Shown here piece by piece: positions 34,223-42,757 of a stretch of DNA of 64,000 bases. Position 1 is the first letter of the stretch. Each line of letters starts with the position of its first letter. The notes under the pieces are model-generated. The model was not told where the DNA came from, made no database searches, and was given only the letters and a program-made list of their open reading frames with translations. The DNA is from an uncultured cyanobacterium (GTDB taxonomy: Bacteria; Cyanobacteriota; Cyanobacteriia; PCC-6307; Cyanobiaceae): assembly GCA_903917565.1 (NCBI GenBank), contig CAIXBB010000038.1, positions 62,001 through 126,000 on the forward strand. The letters run 5' to 3'. The position numbers and the translations under genes were made by a program.

Positions 34223-35890
34223 ATGAACGCCTGGATACAGGTCGCCCTGCTGCTCGCCCTCGTGCTGGGCTCCGCCCCGCTGCTGGGGCGCCATCTCTGG
34301 CAGGTGTTCGACGACCGTCCCCAGCCACTGCTGGATGGCTGGCTCACCCCTGTGGAAACAGCCCTGCTGCACTGGGTGGGGGACCGGGGCCGCCCGAGCG
34401 AGCAGGCCTGGGACTACCTCCGTCCCCTGCTGCTCAGCAACAGTCTTTTCGGTGTCGTGGCTTTCCTGCTGCTGCTGCTCCAGCCCGCCTGGCTCAACCC
34501 CCTGGGCCTCTCCGGCATGCGCTGGGACACAGCCCTGCACACCGCGATCTCGTTTCTCACCAACACCGACCAGCAGCACTACACCCCCGAGCAGAGCCTG
34601 GGCGATCTGGCCCAGCTGGGGGCGCTGCAGTTCCTGTTCTTCACCTCCGCCGCCACCGGCCTGGCGGTGGGCTTCGCTTTCATCCGCGGTCTCTGCGGCC
34701 GCCCCCTGGGCAATTTCCACCGTGATCTGATCCGCTCGATCACCCGGGTGCTGCTGCCCCTCAGCCTGGGGTTCGGCCTGATCCTGCTGATCAATGGTGT
34801 GCCCATGACCCTGGGCGGCCCGGTGAGCCTTCGCACCCTCGAAGGCGCCACCCAGATCCTGGTGCGGGGTCCGGTGGCCGGCTTCGAGGCGATCAAGCAA
34901 CTGGGGGAAAACGGCGGTGGATTCTTCGGCGCCAACTCCGCCCACCCGTTCGAGAACCCCAGTCCGTTCACGAACCTGCTGGCCATGGTGGCCATGTTCG
35001 CGATCCCGGCCGCCACGATCGACGCCTTCGGCCGCTTCCTCGGCAACCGGCGCCAGGGCACCCTGCTGCTGCTGCTGGTCTCCGTCCTGTTCCTGGCTCT
35101 GGCCGTGGTGGCGATCAGCGCCGAGCAGGCGGGCAATCCCCTGCTGGCCCCCTGGCTCAGCGGACCGAACCTGGAGGGCAAGGAGGTGCGCTTCGGCGCC
35201 GCTGTCTCCGCCCTGTTCGCCACCATCACCACCGGGTCCATGGCCGGGGCGGTGAACGCCGCCATGGATTCGCTCATGCCCCTTGGGGGTCTGGTGCCCC
35301 TGTTCAACCTGTTTCTGCAGGTGGTCTTCGGTGGCCAAGGCACCGGCATCGCCTACCTGCTGGTGTTCCTGATCCTGACGGTGTTCCTCACCGGGCTGAT
35401 GGTGGGCCGCACCCCCGAGCTGTTCGGCCGCAAGGTGGAAAAGGCCGAAGTGGTGTACAGCAGCCTGATTCTGCTGATCCACCCGGTGTTCGTGCTGGTG
35501 CCCGCCGCCATCACGATCGCCTTCCCCGCTCTGCAGGGCATCAGCAACCCCGGCTTCCACGGCGTCAGCCAGGTGGTCTACGAGTACGCCTCGGCCGCCG
35601 CCAACAACGGCAGCGGTTTCGAGGGGCTGGGCGACGGCACGGTGTGGTGGAACCTCAGCGCCATCGTCAGCCTTCTGGGCGGCCGCTACCTGCCGATCAT
35701 CGCCCTGCTTCTGCTGGCGGCCGGCTTCGCCCGCAAGCAACCGGTGCCCCCCAGCCCCGGCACCCTGGCCACCGATACGGGCCTGTTCACCGTGGTGACC
35801 GCCGTGGTGATTGTGATCCTCGGCGCCCTCACCTTCTTCCCGGTGCTGGCCCTGGGGCCGATCGCCGAAGCCTTTTCCCTCCCCCGCTGA
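34223..35890 (+). CDS. kdpA: Potassium-transporting ATPase, K+-channel-like subunit A
   Basis: 555-residue membrane subunit that forms the K+ selectivity path of the high-affinity KdpFABC pump. About ten helices with selectivity-loop segments ([47 protein letters not shown] and NNGSGFEGL). Full length for the family. First gene of the kdpABFCD run; the start follows a 74-nt gap from the divergent kinase gene, which should contain the K+-responsive promoter. kdpB follows 16 nt later. Confidence 0.97.
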   Translation: MNAWIQVALLLALVLGSAPLLGRHLWQVFDDRPQPLLDGWLTPVETALLHWVGDRGRPSEQAWDYLRPLLLSNSLFGVVAFLLLLLQPAWLNPLGLSGMRWDTALHTAISFLTNTDQQHYTPEQSLGDLAQLGALQFLFFTSAATGLAVGFAFIRGLCGRPLGNFHRDLIRSITRVLLPLSLGFGLILLINGVPMTLGGPVSLRTLEGATQILVRGPVAGFEAIKQLGENGGGFFGANSAHPFENPSPFTNLLAMVAMFAIPAATIDAFGRFLGNRRQGTLLLLLVSVLFLALAVVAISAEQAGNPLLAPWLSGPNLEGKEVRFGAAVSALFATITTGSMAGAVNAAMDSLMPLGGLVPLFNLFLQVVFGGQGTGIAYLLVFLILTVFLTGLMVGRTPELFGRKVEKAEVVYSSLILLIHPVFVLVPAAITIAFPALQGISNPGFHGVSQVVYEYASAAANNGSGFEGLGDGTVWWNLSAIVSLLGGRYLPIIALLLLAAGFARKQPVPPSPGTLATDTGLFTVVTAVVIVILGALTFFPVLALGPIAEAFSLPR

Positions 35891-35906
35891 CCGCCTCGCG
35901 GATCCC

Positions 35907-38003
35907 ATGACCACCCTTCAGCAACCCTTCTTCCCCCGCATGCCGCGGGGCCGCCGCGACCAGCGGCGCTACACCGAACGCCCCAAAAGCCAGGGGCTGT
36001 TCGCGCGGGCCATCGTCGAAGCGTTCCGCAAGCTCGATCCGCGCCTCACCGTGCGCAACCCGGTGATGTTCGTGGTCTGGTGCGGCACGGTCGTCACCCT
36101 GGCCGCCACGGTGGAGCCTCAGCTCTTCGGCCTCAGCCCGGACGCCCCGGGGAGGGGCTTCAACGCTGCGCTTGCCGCAATACTGGTGGCCACCCTGCTA
36201 TTCGCCAATCTGGCCGAAGCCCTGGCCGAAGGCCGTGGCAAGGCCCAGGCGGATGCCCTGCGCCTCACCCAGGCGCGCACCCAGGCCAGGCGGCTGTTGC
36301 CCGATGGCGGAGAAGCGCTCGTGGATTCCAGCAGCCTGCGCAAGGGCGATCAGGTGCTGGTGAGCAGCGGCGAGTTGATCCCCGCCGATGGGGAGGTGGT
36401 CGATGGGGTGGCGGCCGTGGATGAATCGGCGATCACCGGCGAATCCGCCCCCGTGCTCAAGGAGGCCGGCTCCGATGTGGCCAGCTCGGTCACCGGCGGC
36501 ACCCGGGTGGTCTCCGACCATCTCACGATCCGGATCACCGCCGATCCTGGCCAGGGCTTCATCGATCGCATGATCGCCCTGGTGGAGGGGGCCGAGCGCA
36601 GCCGCACCCCCAACGAGATCGCCCTGACCGTGCTGCTGGCGGTGCTCACCCAGGTGTTCCTGATCGCCGTGGCCACCCTGCCGCCCGTGGCGGCCTACAT
36701 CGGTGGACCCACGCCGGTGGTGATCCTGGTGGCCCTGCTGGTGGCCCTGATTCCCACCACCATCGGCGGTCTCCTGTCCGCCATCGGCATTGCCGGCATG
36801 GACCGGGTGGCCCAGTTCAACGTGATCGCCACCTCCGGCCGCGCCGTGGAGGCCTGCGGTGACATCAACACCCTGGTGCTCGACAAAACCGGCACCATCA
36901 CCCTGGGCAACCGTCTGGCCGAGGAGTTCCTGCCGGTGGGGGGCCACACGGAAGCGGAACTCGCCGTCGTCTCCCTTGGCGCCAGCGGCTTTGACACCAC
37001 CCCCGAGGGCAAATCGATCGTGCGGCTGGCGGAGAAGCTCGGCGCCAGCGCGGGGTTCGACCCGGCCGGGGCCACCGGCCTCGACTTCTCCGCCCGCACC
37101 CGCATGAGCGGCACCGACCTGGCCGATGGCACCGAACTGCGCAAGGGGGCCGTGGACGCCATCAAGGGATTCGTGCGCTCCCGCGGCGGCCAGGTGCCGG
37201 GCGGCCTGGACGAGGCCTACGAGCAGGTGTCCCGGCTGGGGGGCACCCCGCTGGCGGTCTGTCGGGGCGCCGAGATCTATGGAGTGATCTATCTCAAGGA
37301 CATCATCAAACCGGGCATGCGCGAACGCTTCGACCAGCTCAGGCGCATGGGCATCCGCAGCGTGATGCTCACCGGCGACAACCCGATCACCGCCAGCGTG
37401 ATCGCCCGCGAGGCCGGGGTCGACGACTTCATCGCCGAAGCCACCCCGGAAGACAAGATCGCCGTGATCCAGGCGGAGCAGCGCCTCGGCAAGCTGGTGG
37501 CGATGACCGGCGACGGCACCAACGACGCCCCGGCCCTGGCCCAGGCCAACGTGGGGGTGGCCATGAACTCCGGCACCCAGGCCGCCAAGGAGGCGGCCAA
37601 CATGGTCGACCTCGACAGCGATCCCACCAAGCTGATCGACATCGTCACCATCGGCAAACAGTTGCTGATCACCCGGGGGGCGCTCACCACCTTCTCGATC
37701 GCCAACGACGTGGCCAAGTACTTCGCGATCCTGCCGGCCCTGTTCGGTGGCGTCGGCCTCGGGGCCCTCAACCTGATGCAGCTGCAGAGTCCCAACTCGG
37801 CCATCCTCTCGGCGATGGTGTTCAACGCCCTGATCATTCCGGCGCTGGTCCCGCTCGCCCTGAAGGGGGTGGCCTTCCGGCCCGCGACGGCCGAGGAATT
37901 GCTCAAGCGCAACCTGCTTGTTTTCGGCCTCGGTGGCCTGGTGGTGCCCTTCGTGGGCATCAAGGCGATCGACCTGGCCATCACCTCCCTGCACCTGATC
38001 TGA
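35907..38003 (+). CDS. kdpB: Potassium-transporting P-type ATPase subunit B
   Basis: 698-residue P-type ATPase that energises K+ uptake by KdpA. The phosphorylated residue is Asp326 ([12 protein letters not shown]); TGES is in [12 protein letters not shown], and the hinge is [12 protein letters not shown]. Seven or so helices. The N-terminal 35 residues ([20 protein letters not shown]-like) are strongly basic and extend beyond the usual E. coli start. It sits in the operon 16 nt after kdpA and 10 nt before the small kdpF-like gene. Confidence 0.97.
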   Translation: MTTLQQPFFPRMPRGRRDQRRYTERPKSQGLFARAIVEAFRKLDPRLTVRNPVMFVVWCGTVVTLAATVEPQLFGLSPDAPGRGFNAALAAILVATLLFANLAEALAEGRGKAQADALRLTQARTQARRLLPDGGEALVDSSSLRKGDQVLVSSGELIPADGEVVDGVAAVDESAITGESAPVLKEAGSDVASSVTGGTRVVSDHLTIRITADPGQGFIDRMIALVEGAERSRTPNEIALTVLLAVLTQVFLIAVATLPPVAAYIGGPTPVVILVALLVALIPTTIGGLLSAIGIAGMDRVAQFNVIATSGRAVEACGDINTLVLDKTGTITLGNRLAEEFLPVGGHTEAELAVVSLGASGFDTTPEGKSIVRLAEKLGASAGFDPAGATGLDFSARTRMSGTDLADGTELRKGAVDAIKGFVRSRGGQVPGGLDEAYEQVSRLGGTPLAVCRGAEIYGVIYLKDIIKPGMRERFDQLRRMGIRSVMLTGDNPITASVIAREAGVDDFIAEATPEDKIAVIQAEQRLGKLVAMTGDGTNDAPALAQANVGVAMNSGTQAAKEAANMVDLDSDPTKLIDIVTIGKQLLITRGALTTFSIANDVAKYFAILPALFGGVGLGALNLMQLQSPNSAILSAMVFNALIIPALVPLALKGVAFRPATAEELLKRNLLVFGLGGLVVPFVGIKAIDLAITSLHLI

Positions 38004-38013
38004 GACCCCTGCG

Positions 38014-38199
38014 ATGTTCCTGACCCGACCCGTCTTCTGGATTCCGCTCCTGCTCGCCGCCGGGGCGGTGGCGGCCTCCTCGCCGTTGCGACTCTTCCAT
38101 CCCCCCCTGCAGACCGGGGCACTGTCAGTGCTGCTGAGCGGCACCGTGGCGCTCTCGCTCTACCTGTTCGCCGTCATGATCCAACCGGAGAAGTTCTGA
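38014..38199 (+). CDS. kdpF: Small Kdp membrane protein (KdpF/KdpG-like)
   Basis: 61 residues. The C-terminal helix ends LYLFAVMIQPEKF, closely like the KdpF ending; E. coli KdpF is about 29 residues. Here an extra N-terminal helix (PVFWIPLLLAAGAVAA) makes it twice as long. It lies between kdpB and kdpC, unlike the E. coli order kdpFABC, and matches the kdpG position of Anabaena. The stop overlaps the kdpC start by one base (TGATG), so it is coupled. Probable role: stabilising the Kdp complex. Confidence 0.8.
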   Translation: MFLTRPVFWIPLLLAAGAVAASSPLRLFHPPLQTGALSVLLSGTVALSLYLFAVMIQPEKF

Positions 38200-38774
38200 T
38201 GACCCTGATTCGCGATGTCCTGCGGGCCCTGCGCCTCACCGCAGTGCTGTGGTTGATCACCGTGGTGCTCTACACCCTTCCCCTGTTGGCCATCGGCCAG
38301 GGACTGTTGCCGTTCCAGGCCAATGGCTCTCTATTCAGGGTGGATGGCAAGGTGGTGGGCTCGGCCCTGATCGGGCAGCCCTTCGCCAGCGAGCGTTACT
38401 TCTGGAGCCGTCCCAGCGACGTCGACTACAGCACCGGCAAGACAGCACCCAACTCTGCCCCCAGCAACCTCGGTCCCACCAACCCCGATCTCGTCAAGCG
38501 CGTCACTGCGGCGTCCAAGGTGCTGCGTGGTTCAGGGCTGAACGCTCCCGCCCCCGACCTCCTCTATGGCTCCGGTTCGGGACTGGATCCCCACATCTCG
38601 CCTGCGGCGGCGGCGCAGCAGATCGAGCGGGTGGCCCGCCAGCGGAAGATGAGCCAGCCCCAGCTTCAGACGCTGATCCGCCAACATACCGAAGGCCGCG
38701 TCCTCGGGGTGCTTGGGGAGCCGCGGGTGAACGTGCTGGCGTTGAACCTGGAGCTGGATCGCTACTCCCCATGA
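38199..38774 (+). CDS. kdpC: Potassium-transporting ATPase subunit C
   Basis: 191-residue subunit that stabilises the KdpFABC complex: one N-terminal helix (about residues 13-35) and a periplasmic domain with GSALIGQPFASERYFWSRPS (motif region), GSGSGLDPHISPAAA and GRVLGVLGEPRVNVLALN. All are typical family motifs. It is coupled at both ends: a one-base overlap with the kdpF stop and a 4-nt ATGA overlap with kdpD. Confidence 0.96.
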   Translation: MTLIRDVLRALRLTAVLWLITVVLYTLPLLAIGQGLLPFQANGSLFRVDGKVVGSALIGQPFASERYFWSRPSDVDYSTGKTAPNSAPSNLGPTNPDLVKRVTAASKVLRGSGLNAPAPDLLYGSGSGLDPHISPAAAAQQIERVARQRKMSQPQLQTLIRQHTEGRVLGVLGEPRVNVLALNLELDRYSP

Positions 38775-39868
38775 TCAGGAGCAGGGGGCGGGGCCGCCAC
38801 AAGCTGTTCATCGGCATGGCGCCGGGGGTCGGCAAGACCTTCCGCATGCTCCAGGAAGGGCAGCAGCTGCTGCGCGACGGCACCGACGTGGTGATCGGCG
38901 TGCTCGAAACCCATGGCCGCGCCGACACCGCCGCCCAGGCCGAAGGCCTCGAACGCGTTCCCCTGCGGCGGTTCCTGCACCAGGGGGTGTGGCTGGAGGA
39001 GCTGGACCTGGAGGCCGTGCTGATGCGATGCCCCCAGCTGGTGCTGGTGGACGAGTTGGCCCACACCAATGCCCCCGGCAGCGAGCGGACCAAGCGCTGG
39101 CAGGACGTGGAACACCTGCTGGCGGCGGGTCTGGACGTGTACTCCACCGTCAACATCCAGCACCTCGAAAGCCTCAACGATCTGGTGGCCCAGCTCACCG
39201 GGGTGGTGGTGCGCGAACGGCTGCCCGATCGGGTGCTGGAGCTGGCCGATGAGGTGGTGCTGGTGGACGTCACCCCCGAAACCCTGCAGGAGCGCCTGCG
39301 CGGCGGCAAGGTGTATGCCAGCGAGAAGGTGGGCCAGGCCCTGGCCAACTTCTTCCAGCGCCGCAATCTGGTGGCCCTGCGGGAACTGGCCCTGAGGGAG
39401 GTGGCCGACCGGGTGGACGACGAGGCCACCCCCGAGAGTTCACTGCGCGAACGGGTGATGGTCTGCCTGTCCACCCATCCCGCTTCGAAGCGGCTGCTGC
39501 GCCGCGCCGCCCGCCTGGCCGGGTTCATGGATGCGCCCTTGCTGGTGGTGATGGTGCTGAATCCCCATGCCTTCCTTTCGCGGGACGAGTCGGCCTTGCT
39601 GGAGGAATGCATCCGGTTGAGCGAGGACTTCGGCGGTGAGTTCCTGCGCATCGATAGCGACGACGTGCTCAGTTCGATCGCCAGCGTCGCGACCGAACGG
39701 CGGATCACCCAGATCGTGATGGGCCAGTCGCCACGCTCGCGGGGCCGGGCCCTGCTCGGCCGCTCCCTCGCCGAGAAGCTGCAGCGTCGGCTGGTCGGCC
39801 GCCATGTGGATCTCCATCTGATCGCCGATGAACCCACCACCACGGCCGTGGTGACGAACCGCCCCTAG
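38771..39868 (+). CDS. kdpD: Short KdpD: N-terminal KdpD and USP domains only
   Basis: 365-residue protein of the sensory N-terminus of KdpD. Walker A is GMAPGVGKT (residues 15-23), Walker B LVLVDELAHTN (about 90-100), and QHLESLNDLV and LRGGKVYA are conserved. From about residue 230 a universal-stress-protein-like domain follows. The membrane part and histidine kinase domain of full KdpD (about 890 residues in E. coli) are absent, with a proper stop, so this is the short form known from Anabaena and Deinococcus, not a truncated copy. Last gene of the kdp operon. Confidence 0.93.
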   Translation: MIRSRGRGRHKLFIGMAPGVGKTFRMLQEGQQLLRDGTDVVIGVLETHGRADTAAQAEGLERVPLRRFLHQGVWLEELDLEAVLMRCPQLVLVDELAHTNAPGSERTKRWQDVEHLLAAGLDVYSTVNIQHLESLNDLVAQLTGVVVRERLPDRVLELADEVVLVDVTPETLQERLRGGKVYASEKVGQALANFFQRRNLVALRELALREVADRVDDEATPESSLRERVMVCLSTHPASKRLLRRAARLAGFMDAPLLVVMVLNPHAFLSRDESALLEECIRLSEDFGGEFLRIDSDDVLSSIASVATERRITQIVMGQSPRSRGRALLGRSLAEKLQRRLVGRHVDLHLIADEPTTTAVVTNRP

Positions 39869-39926
39869 GCGTTTCCGGATCCTTCGGCCTCTTGCTGCCT
39901 AACCTCCCTGCAGCATCTCCCCACCG

Positions 39927-40694
39927 ATGACGATCTCCCCTGTGCCATCGCCCCAAGGCTGTGCCTCTCTGCAGGTGATCGAAGCGGTGCGACAGGGGTG
40001 GCAGGCCTTCGCCCGGGCCCCCTGGGTGTTCATCGGTTTCACCCTGCTGGCGGGGGTCCTGAGCAGCCTCTGCTCCCTGATCCAGGGCCGGGTGGACTCC
40101 GATGAGGCCGCCGTGGTCACAACGGTGCAACTGGTCCGGATGTTGGTGGGCTCGATCCTGAGTGTGCTGGTGAGCCTGTGGAGCACCACGGGCCTGATCC
40201 GTGGTGCCTGGAGCGCCCTGGCGGGTGGGAAACCAACCTTGGGCACCTTCATCCGCTGGGATGGGGCGGCCAGTTGGCGGCTGTTCCGTAACGGACTGGT
40301 GCTGGGGATCCTGTTTGCGGCCGTACTGGTGGTGGCGGCCCTGGTGGGGGTTGCCGCCGCCCAGCTCAACCAGGTCCTGGCCGTGCTGCCCTTCCTGGTG
40401 GCCTTCGCTGTGCTGATCTACCTGGCGGTGAATCAGAAGTTCATGGCCCAGATCGCCCTGCTGGAGGGACTCGGACCGATCGAATCGATCGCCCGTGGCC
40501 GGACCCTGCTCGATCCCCAGTGGGGCTCGGTGCTGCTGCTGGCCCTGGCGGAATTCGCCATCGCCCTGCTGGGCCTGCTGGCCTGCGTCGTGGGACTGCT
40601 GGTGGCGGTGCCGGTGATCCTCTGCACCAGCACGGCCGCCTACCGCCAGGTGTTCGGCAGCGAAGACCTCACCGGGCTGCTGGTGGCATCCTGA
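39927..40694 (+). CDS. Polytopic membrane protein of unknown function
   Basis: 255 residues with about six helices. The N-terminal cytoplasmic segment (VIEAVRQGWQAFARAPWVFIGF) resembles the start of DUF975/GDPD-membrane-domain-like proteins. A central amphipathic part (RGAWSALAGGKPTLGTFIRWDGAASWRLFRNG, motif region) is followed by paired helices and ALLEGLGPIESIARGRTLL. It is 58 nt after kdpD on the same strand, but no clear functional link to K+ transport is apparent. Confidence 0.7.
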   Translation: MTISPVPSPQGCASLQVIEAVRQGWQAFARAPWVFIGFTLLAGVLSSLCSLIQGRVDSDEAAVVTTVQLVRMLVGSILSVLVSLWSTTGLIRGAWSALAGGKPTLGTFIRWDGAASWRLFRNGLVLGILFAAVLVVAALVGVAAAQLNQVLAVLPFLVAFAVLIYLAVNQKFMAQIALLEGLGPIESIARGRTLLDPQWGSVLLLALAEFAIALLGLLACVVGLLVAVPVILCTSTAAYRQVFGSEDLTGLLVAS

Positions 40695-40922
40695 AAGGCT
40701 TGCTGAACCTAGGGCCCACGGCCATGGGCTTGCATTTCTGATCGGGATGCATACGCTTCTCAAAATCGTTGTCTGGAGGCGGCGGCCGGAGCCCGCCCGT
40801 TCCTTCCCCGTCCAACCCTTTCGCTGAACGTCCCATCCCTTCGTTCCGCGTCGTTTCACGGCCCCTCCATGCTCGTCGCCCATGACGCCGCCGGTGAAGC
40901 GGACTAGGGCCGGAAGCCCCCA

Positions 40923-41684
40923 TTGCAGGGCCTGGAGGAGCAGATCCTGGCCTCCTGGGTCGTGAACGCCATCTCCTGGACCCGGGCCGTCCGCCGCGGC
41001 GAGATCCGCAGCCGCGAACGGGTCACCAACGGGGCGATTCTCGAAGCGATCTACGAGGGTGCCCCCCGCACCCTTCTGGATCTGGGCTGCGGCGAAGGCT
41101 GGCTGGCCCATCAGTGCGCCCGCCAGGGAATCGAGGTGCTCGGCACCGACGCCGTGGCCGAGCTCACCGCCATCGCCGCGGAAAGCGCCCCGCCCGGCGC
41201 CCGCTTCCAGACCCTCACCTACCAGCAGATCGCAACCGGCGGCCTGAGAGAGCGATTTGATGTGGAGGTGGCCAACTTCTCCCTGCTGGGGGATCGCAGC
41301 CTCGACGATCTGTTCCAGGCCCTGCCGAAGCTGCTCGCCCCAGGTGGCTGCGTACTGGTGCAGACCCTCCACCCCCTGCTGGTCTGCGCTGACCACCCCC
41401 ACGCGGACGGATGGAGGGAGGGCTCCTGGGCCGGATCCTCTCCAGCCTTCCGAGCGCCGGCTCCCTGGTACTTCCGCACCCTGGAATCCTGGATGCGGCT
41501 CTTCCACCGCCACAAGCTTGTCGTCAAGGAGATGCGCGAACCGCTGGATCCCCTCAGCCGCCAACTCAGCGCAGGCAGGCCATCGGATGGCGGGGTGCCA
41601 CGCCCAGGGCCTTGGCCACTCCGGGATGGCAGACCGCCCCATCCACGGTGTTCAGACCGGAGAGCAGCTCGGGCCGGTCGGTGA
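40923..41684 (+). CDS. SAM-dependent methyltransferase, 3' end probably damaged
   Basis: Class I methyltransferase with the SAM-binding motif LLDLGCGEGWLAHQCA, the acidic loop LGTDAVAEL and LAPGGCVLVQTLHP. It starts at a TTG, the first start after an in-frame TAG. After REPLDPLSRQ the frame continues for about 40 residues of Arg/Pro-rich sequence antisense to ald, a 119-nt convergent overlap. The expected C-terminal strand of such proteins is absent, so the natural 3' end appears lost by deletion or frameshift near 41560. Substrate unknown. Confidence 0.72.
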   Translation: MQGLEEQILASWVVNAISWTRAVRRGEIRSRERVTNGAILEAIYEGAPRTLLDLGCGEGWLAHQCARQGIEVLGTDAVAELTAIAAESAPPGARFQTLTYQQIATGGLRERFDVEVANFSLLGDRSLDDLFQALPKLLAPGGCVLVQTLHPLLVCADHPHADGWREGSWAGSSPAFRAPAPWYFRTLESWMRLFHRHKLVVKEMREPLDPLSRQLSAGRPSDGGVPRPGPWPLRDGRPPHPRCSDRRAARAGR

Positions 41685-42678
41685 CCGCCTCGAGCAGCCC
41701 CCGTCCCGCCATCACCAGGATGTAGGGGAGAGTGACGCTCACCAGGGCTTCGGTGGAGGTGAAGGGCACGGCGCCGGGCATGTTGCCTACGGCGTAGTGC
41801 TGCACCCCGTGGATGGTGACCACAGGATCGGTGTGGGTGGTCTCGCGGCTGGTGGCGATGCAGCCCCCCTGGTCGATCGCCACATCGACGATCACCGACC
41901 CCGCCCGCATCCGCTGCACCAGCTCCTCCCCCACCAGGGTGGGGGCCCGTCCTCCAGGCAGGAGCACGGCGCCGATCAGCAGGTCGGCCCCCGGCACCAG
42001 CCGCTCGATCAGGCTGCGGCTGCTCACCAGGCACGTCATCCGGCCGCGCCTGGCGGATTCCAGTCCCCGCAGGCGGTGCGGCGAGCGATCCAGCAGGAAC
42101 ACTTCCGCATCCATCGCCGCGGCGATGCGGGCCGCGTTCCAGCCCACCGTGCCGGCCCCCAGTACCACCACCCGGGCCGGGCGCACCCCTGTGCAGCCCC
42201 CCATCAGCACGCCACGGCCCCCGTGGGGCTTCTCCAGCAGGTGGGCCCCCACCTGGGCCGCCAGACGCCCCGCCACCTCGCTCATCGGCGCCAGCAGCGG
42301 CAGGCTGCCGTCCTCGAGCTGCACCGTCTCGTAGGCCACCGCCGTGGTGCCCGCCTCCAGCAGGGCCTGGCCCACCTCGGGGTAGGCCGCCAGGTGCAGG
42401 TAGGTGAACAGCACCAGGTCGCTGCGCAGGAAGGCGAATTCCTGCGGCTGCGGCTCCTTCACCTTCACCACCAGATGGGCGGCCCAGGCCTCCTCACAGC
42501 TGACGATGTGGGCGCCGGAGGCGCGGTAGTCGTCGTCACTGATGCCGGCCCCCAGGCCGGCCCCCTCCTGGACACGGACCTCCATGCCCTGGGACACCAA
42601 CTCGTGGACGCCGTCGGGGGTGAGGGCCACCCGCTGCTCGTCGCGCTTGATTTCCGTGGGCACTCCGATGCTCGCCAT
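41566..42678 (-). CDS. ald: Alanine dehydrogenase
   Basis: NAD-dependent L-alanine dehydrogenase, about 370 residues, the typical length. The start at 42678 gives MASIGVPTEIKRDEQRVAL, as in homologues; the longer open frame includes the nadE stop region and is rejected. The catalytic Lys is in VVKVKEPQ, the NAD loop in VVLGAGTVGWNAARIA, and GNMPGAVPFTSTEAL is near the C-terminus. It is downstream of nadE on the same strand (79-nt gap). In cyanobacteria it links pyruvate and ammonia assimilation with alanine breakdown. Confidence 0.95.
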   Translation of the reverse strand: MASIGVPTEIKRDEQRVALTPDGVHELVSQGMEVRVQEGAGLGAGISDDDYRASGAHIVSCEEAWAAHLVVKVKEPQPQEFAFLRSDLVLFTYLHLAAYPEVGQALLEAGTTAVAYETVQLEDGSLPLLAPMSEVAGRLAAQVGAHLLEKPHGGRGVLMGGCTGVRPARVVVLGAGTVGWNAARIAAAMDAEVFLLDRSPHRLRGLESARRGRMTCLVSSRSLIERLVPGADLLIGAVLLPGGRAPTLVGEELVQRMRAGSVIVDVAIDQGGCIATSRETTHTDPVVTIHGVQHYAVGNMPGAVPFTSTEALVSVTLPYILVMAGRGLLEAVTDRPELLSGLNTVDGAVCHPGVAKALGVAPRHPMACLR

Positions 42679-42757
42679 CGGAGAGGCCAGGGGTGCCGGG
42701 CCGGGAGCTGGCATGAACTGAGAAGAATTGCCGCCCTGGGGCGATCGTGGGCAAACC

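Noticed and set aside
34214-35914. 566-residue minus-strand frame antisense to kdpA
   Set aside because: Gln/Gly/His/Glu-rich shadow with no motif; KdpA is unambiguous on the plus strand.
36198-38144. 648-residue minus-strand frame antisense to kdpB
   Set aside because: Same shadow composition; KdpB has DKTGT and other P-type motifs.
38771-39868. KdpD as a broken gene
   Set aside because: It ends with a proper stop at the expected end of the USP domain, as in known short KdpD proteins; no remnant of the kinase part follows.
40747-40827. 26-codon frame before the methyltransferase (MHTLLKIVVWRRRPEPARS...)
   Set aside because: Too short and without a recognisable homologue or ribosome-binding site; it may be a leader peptide but nothing supports it.
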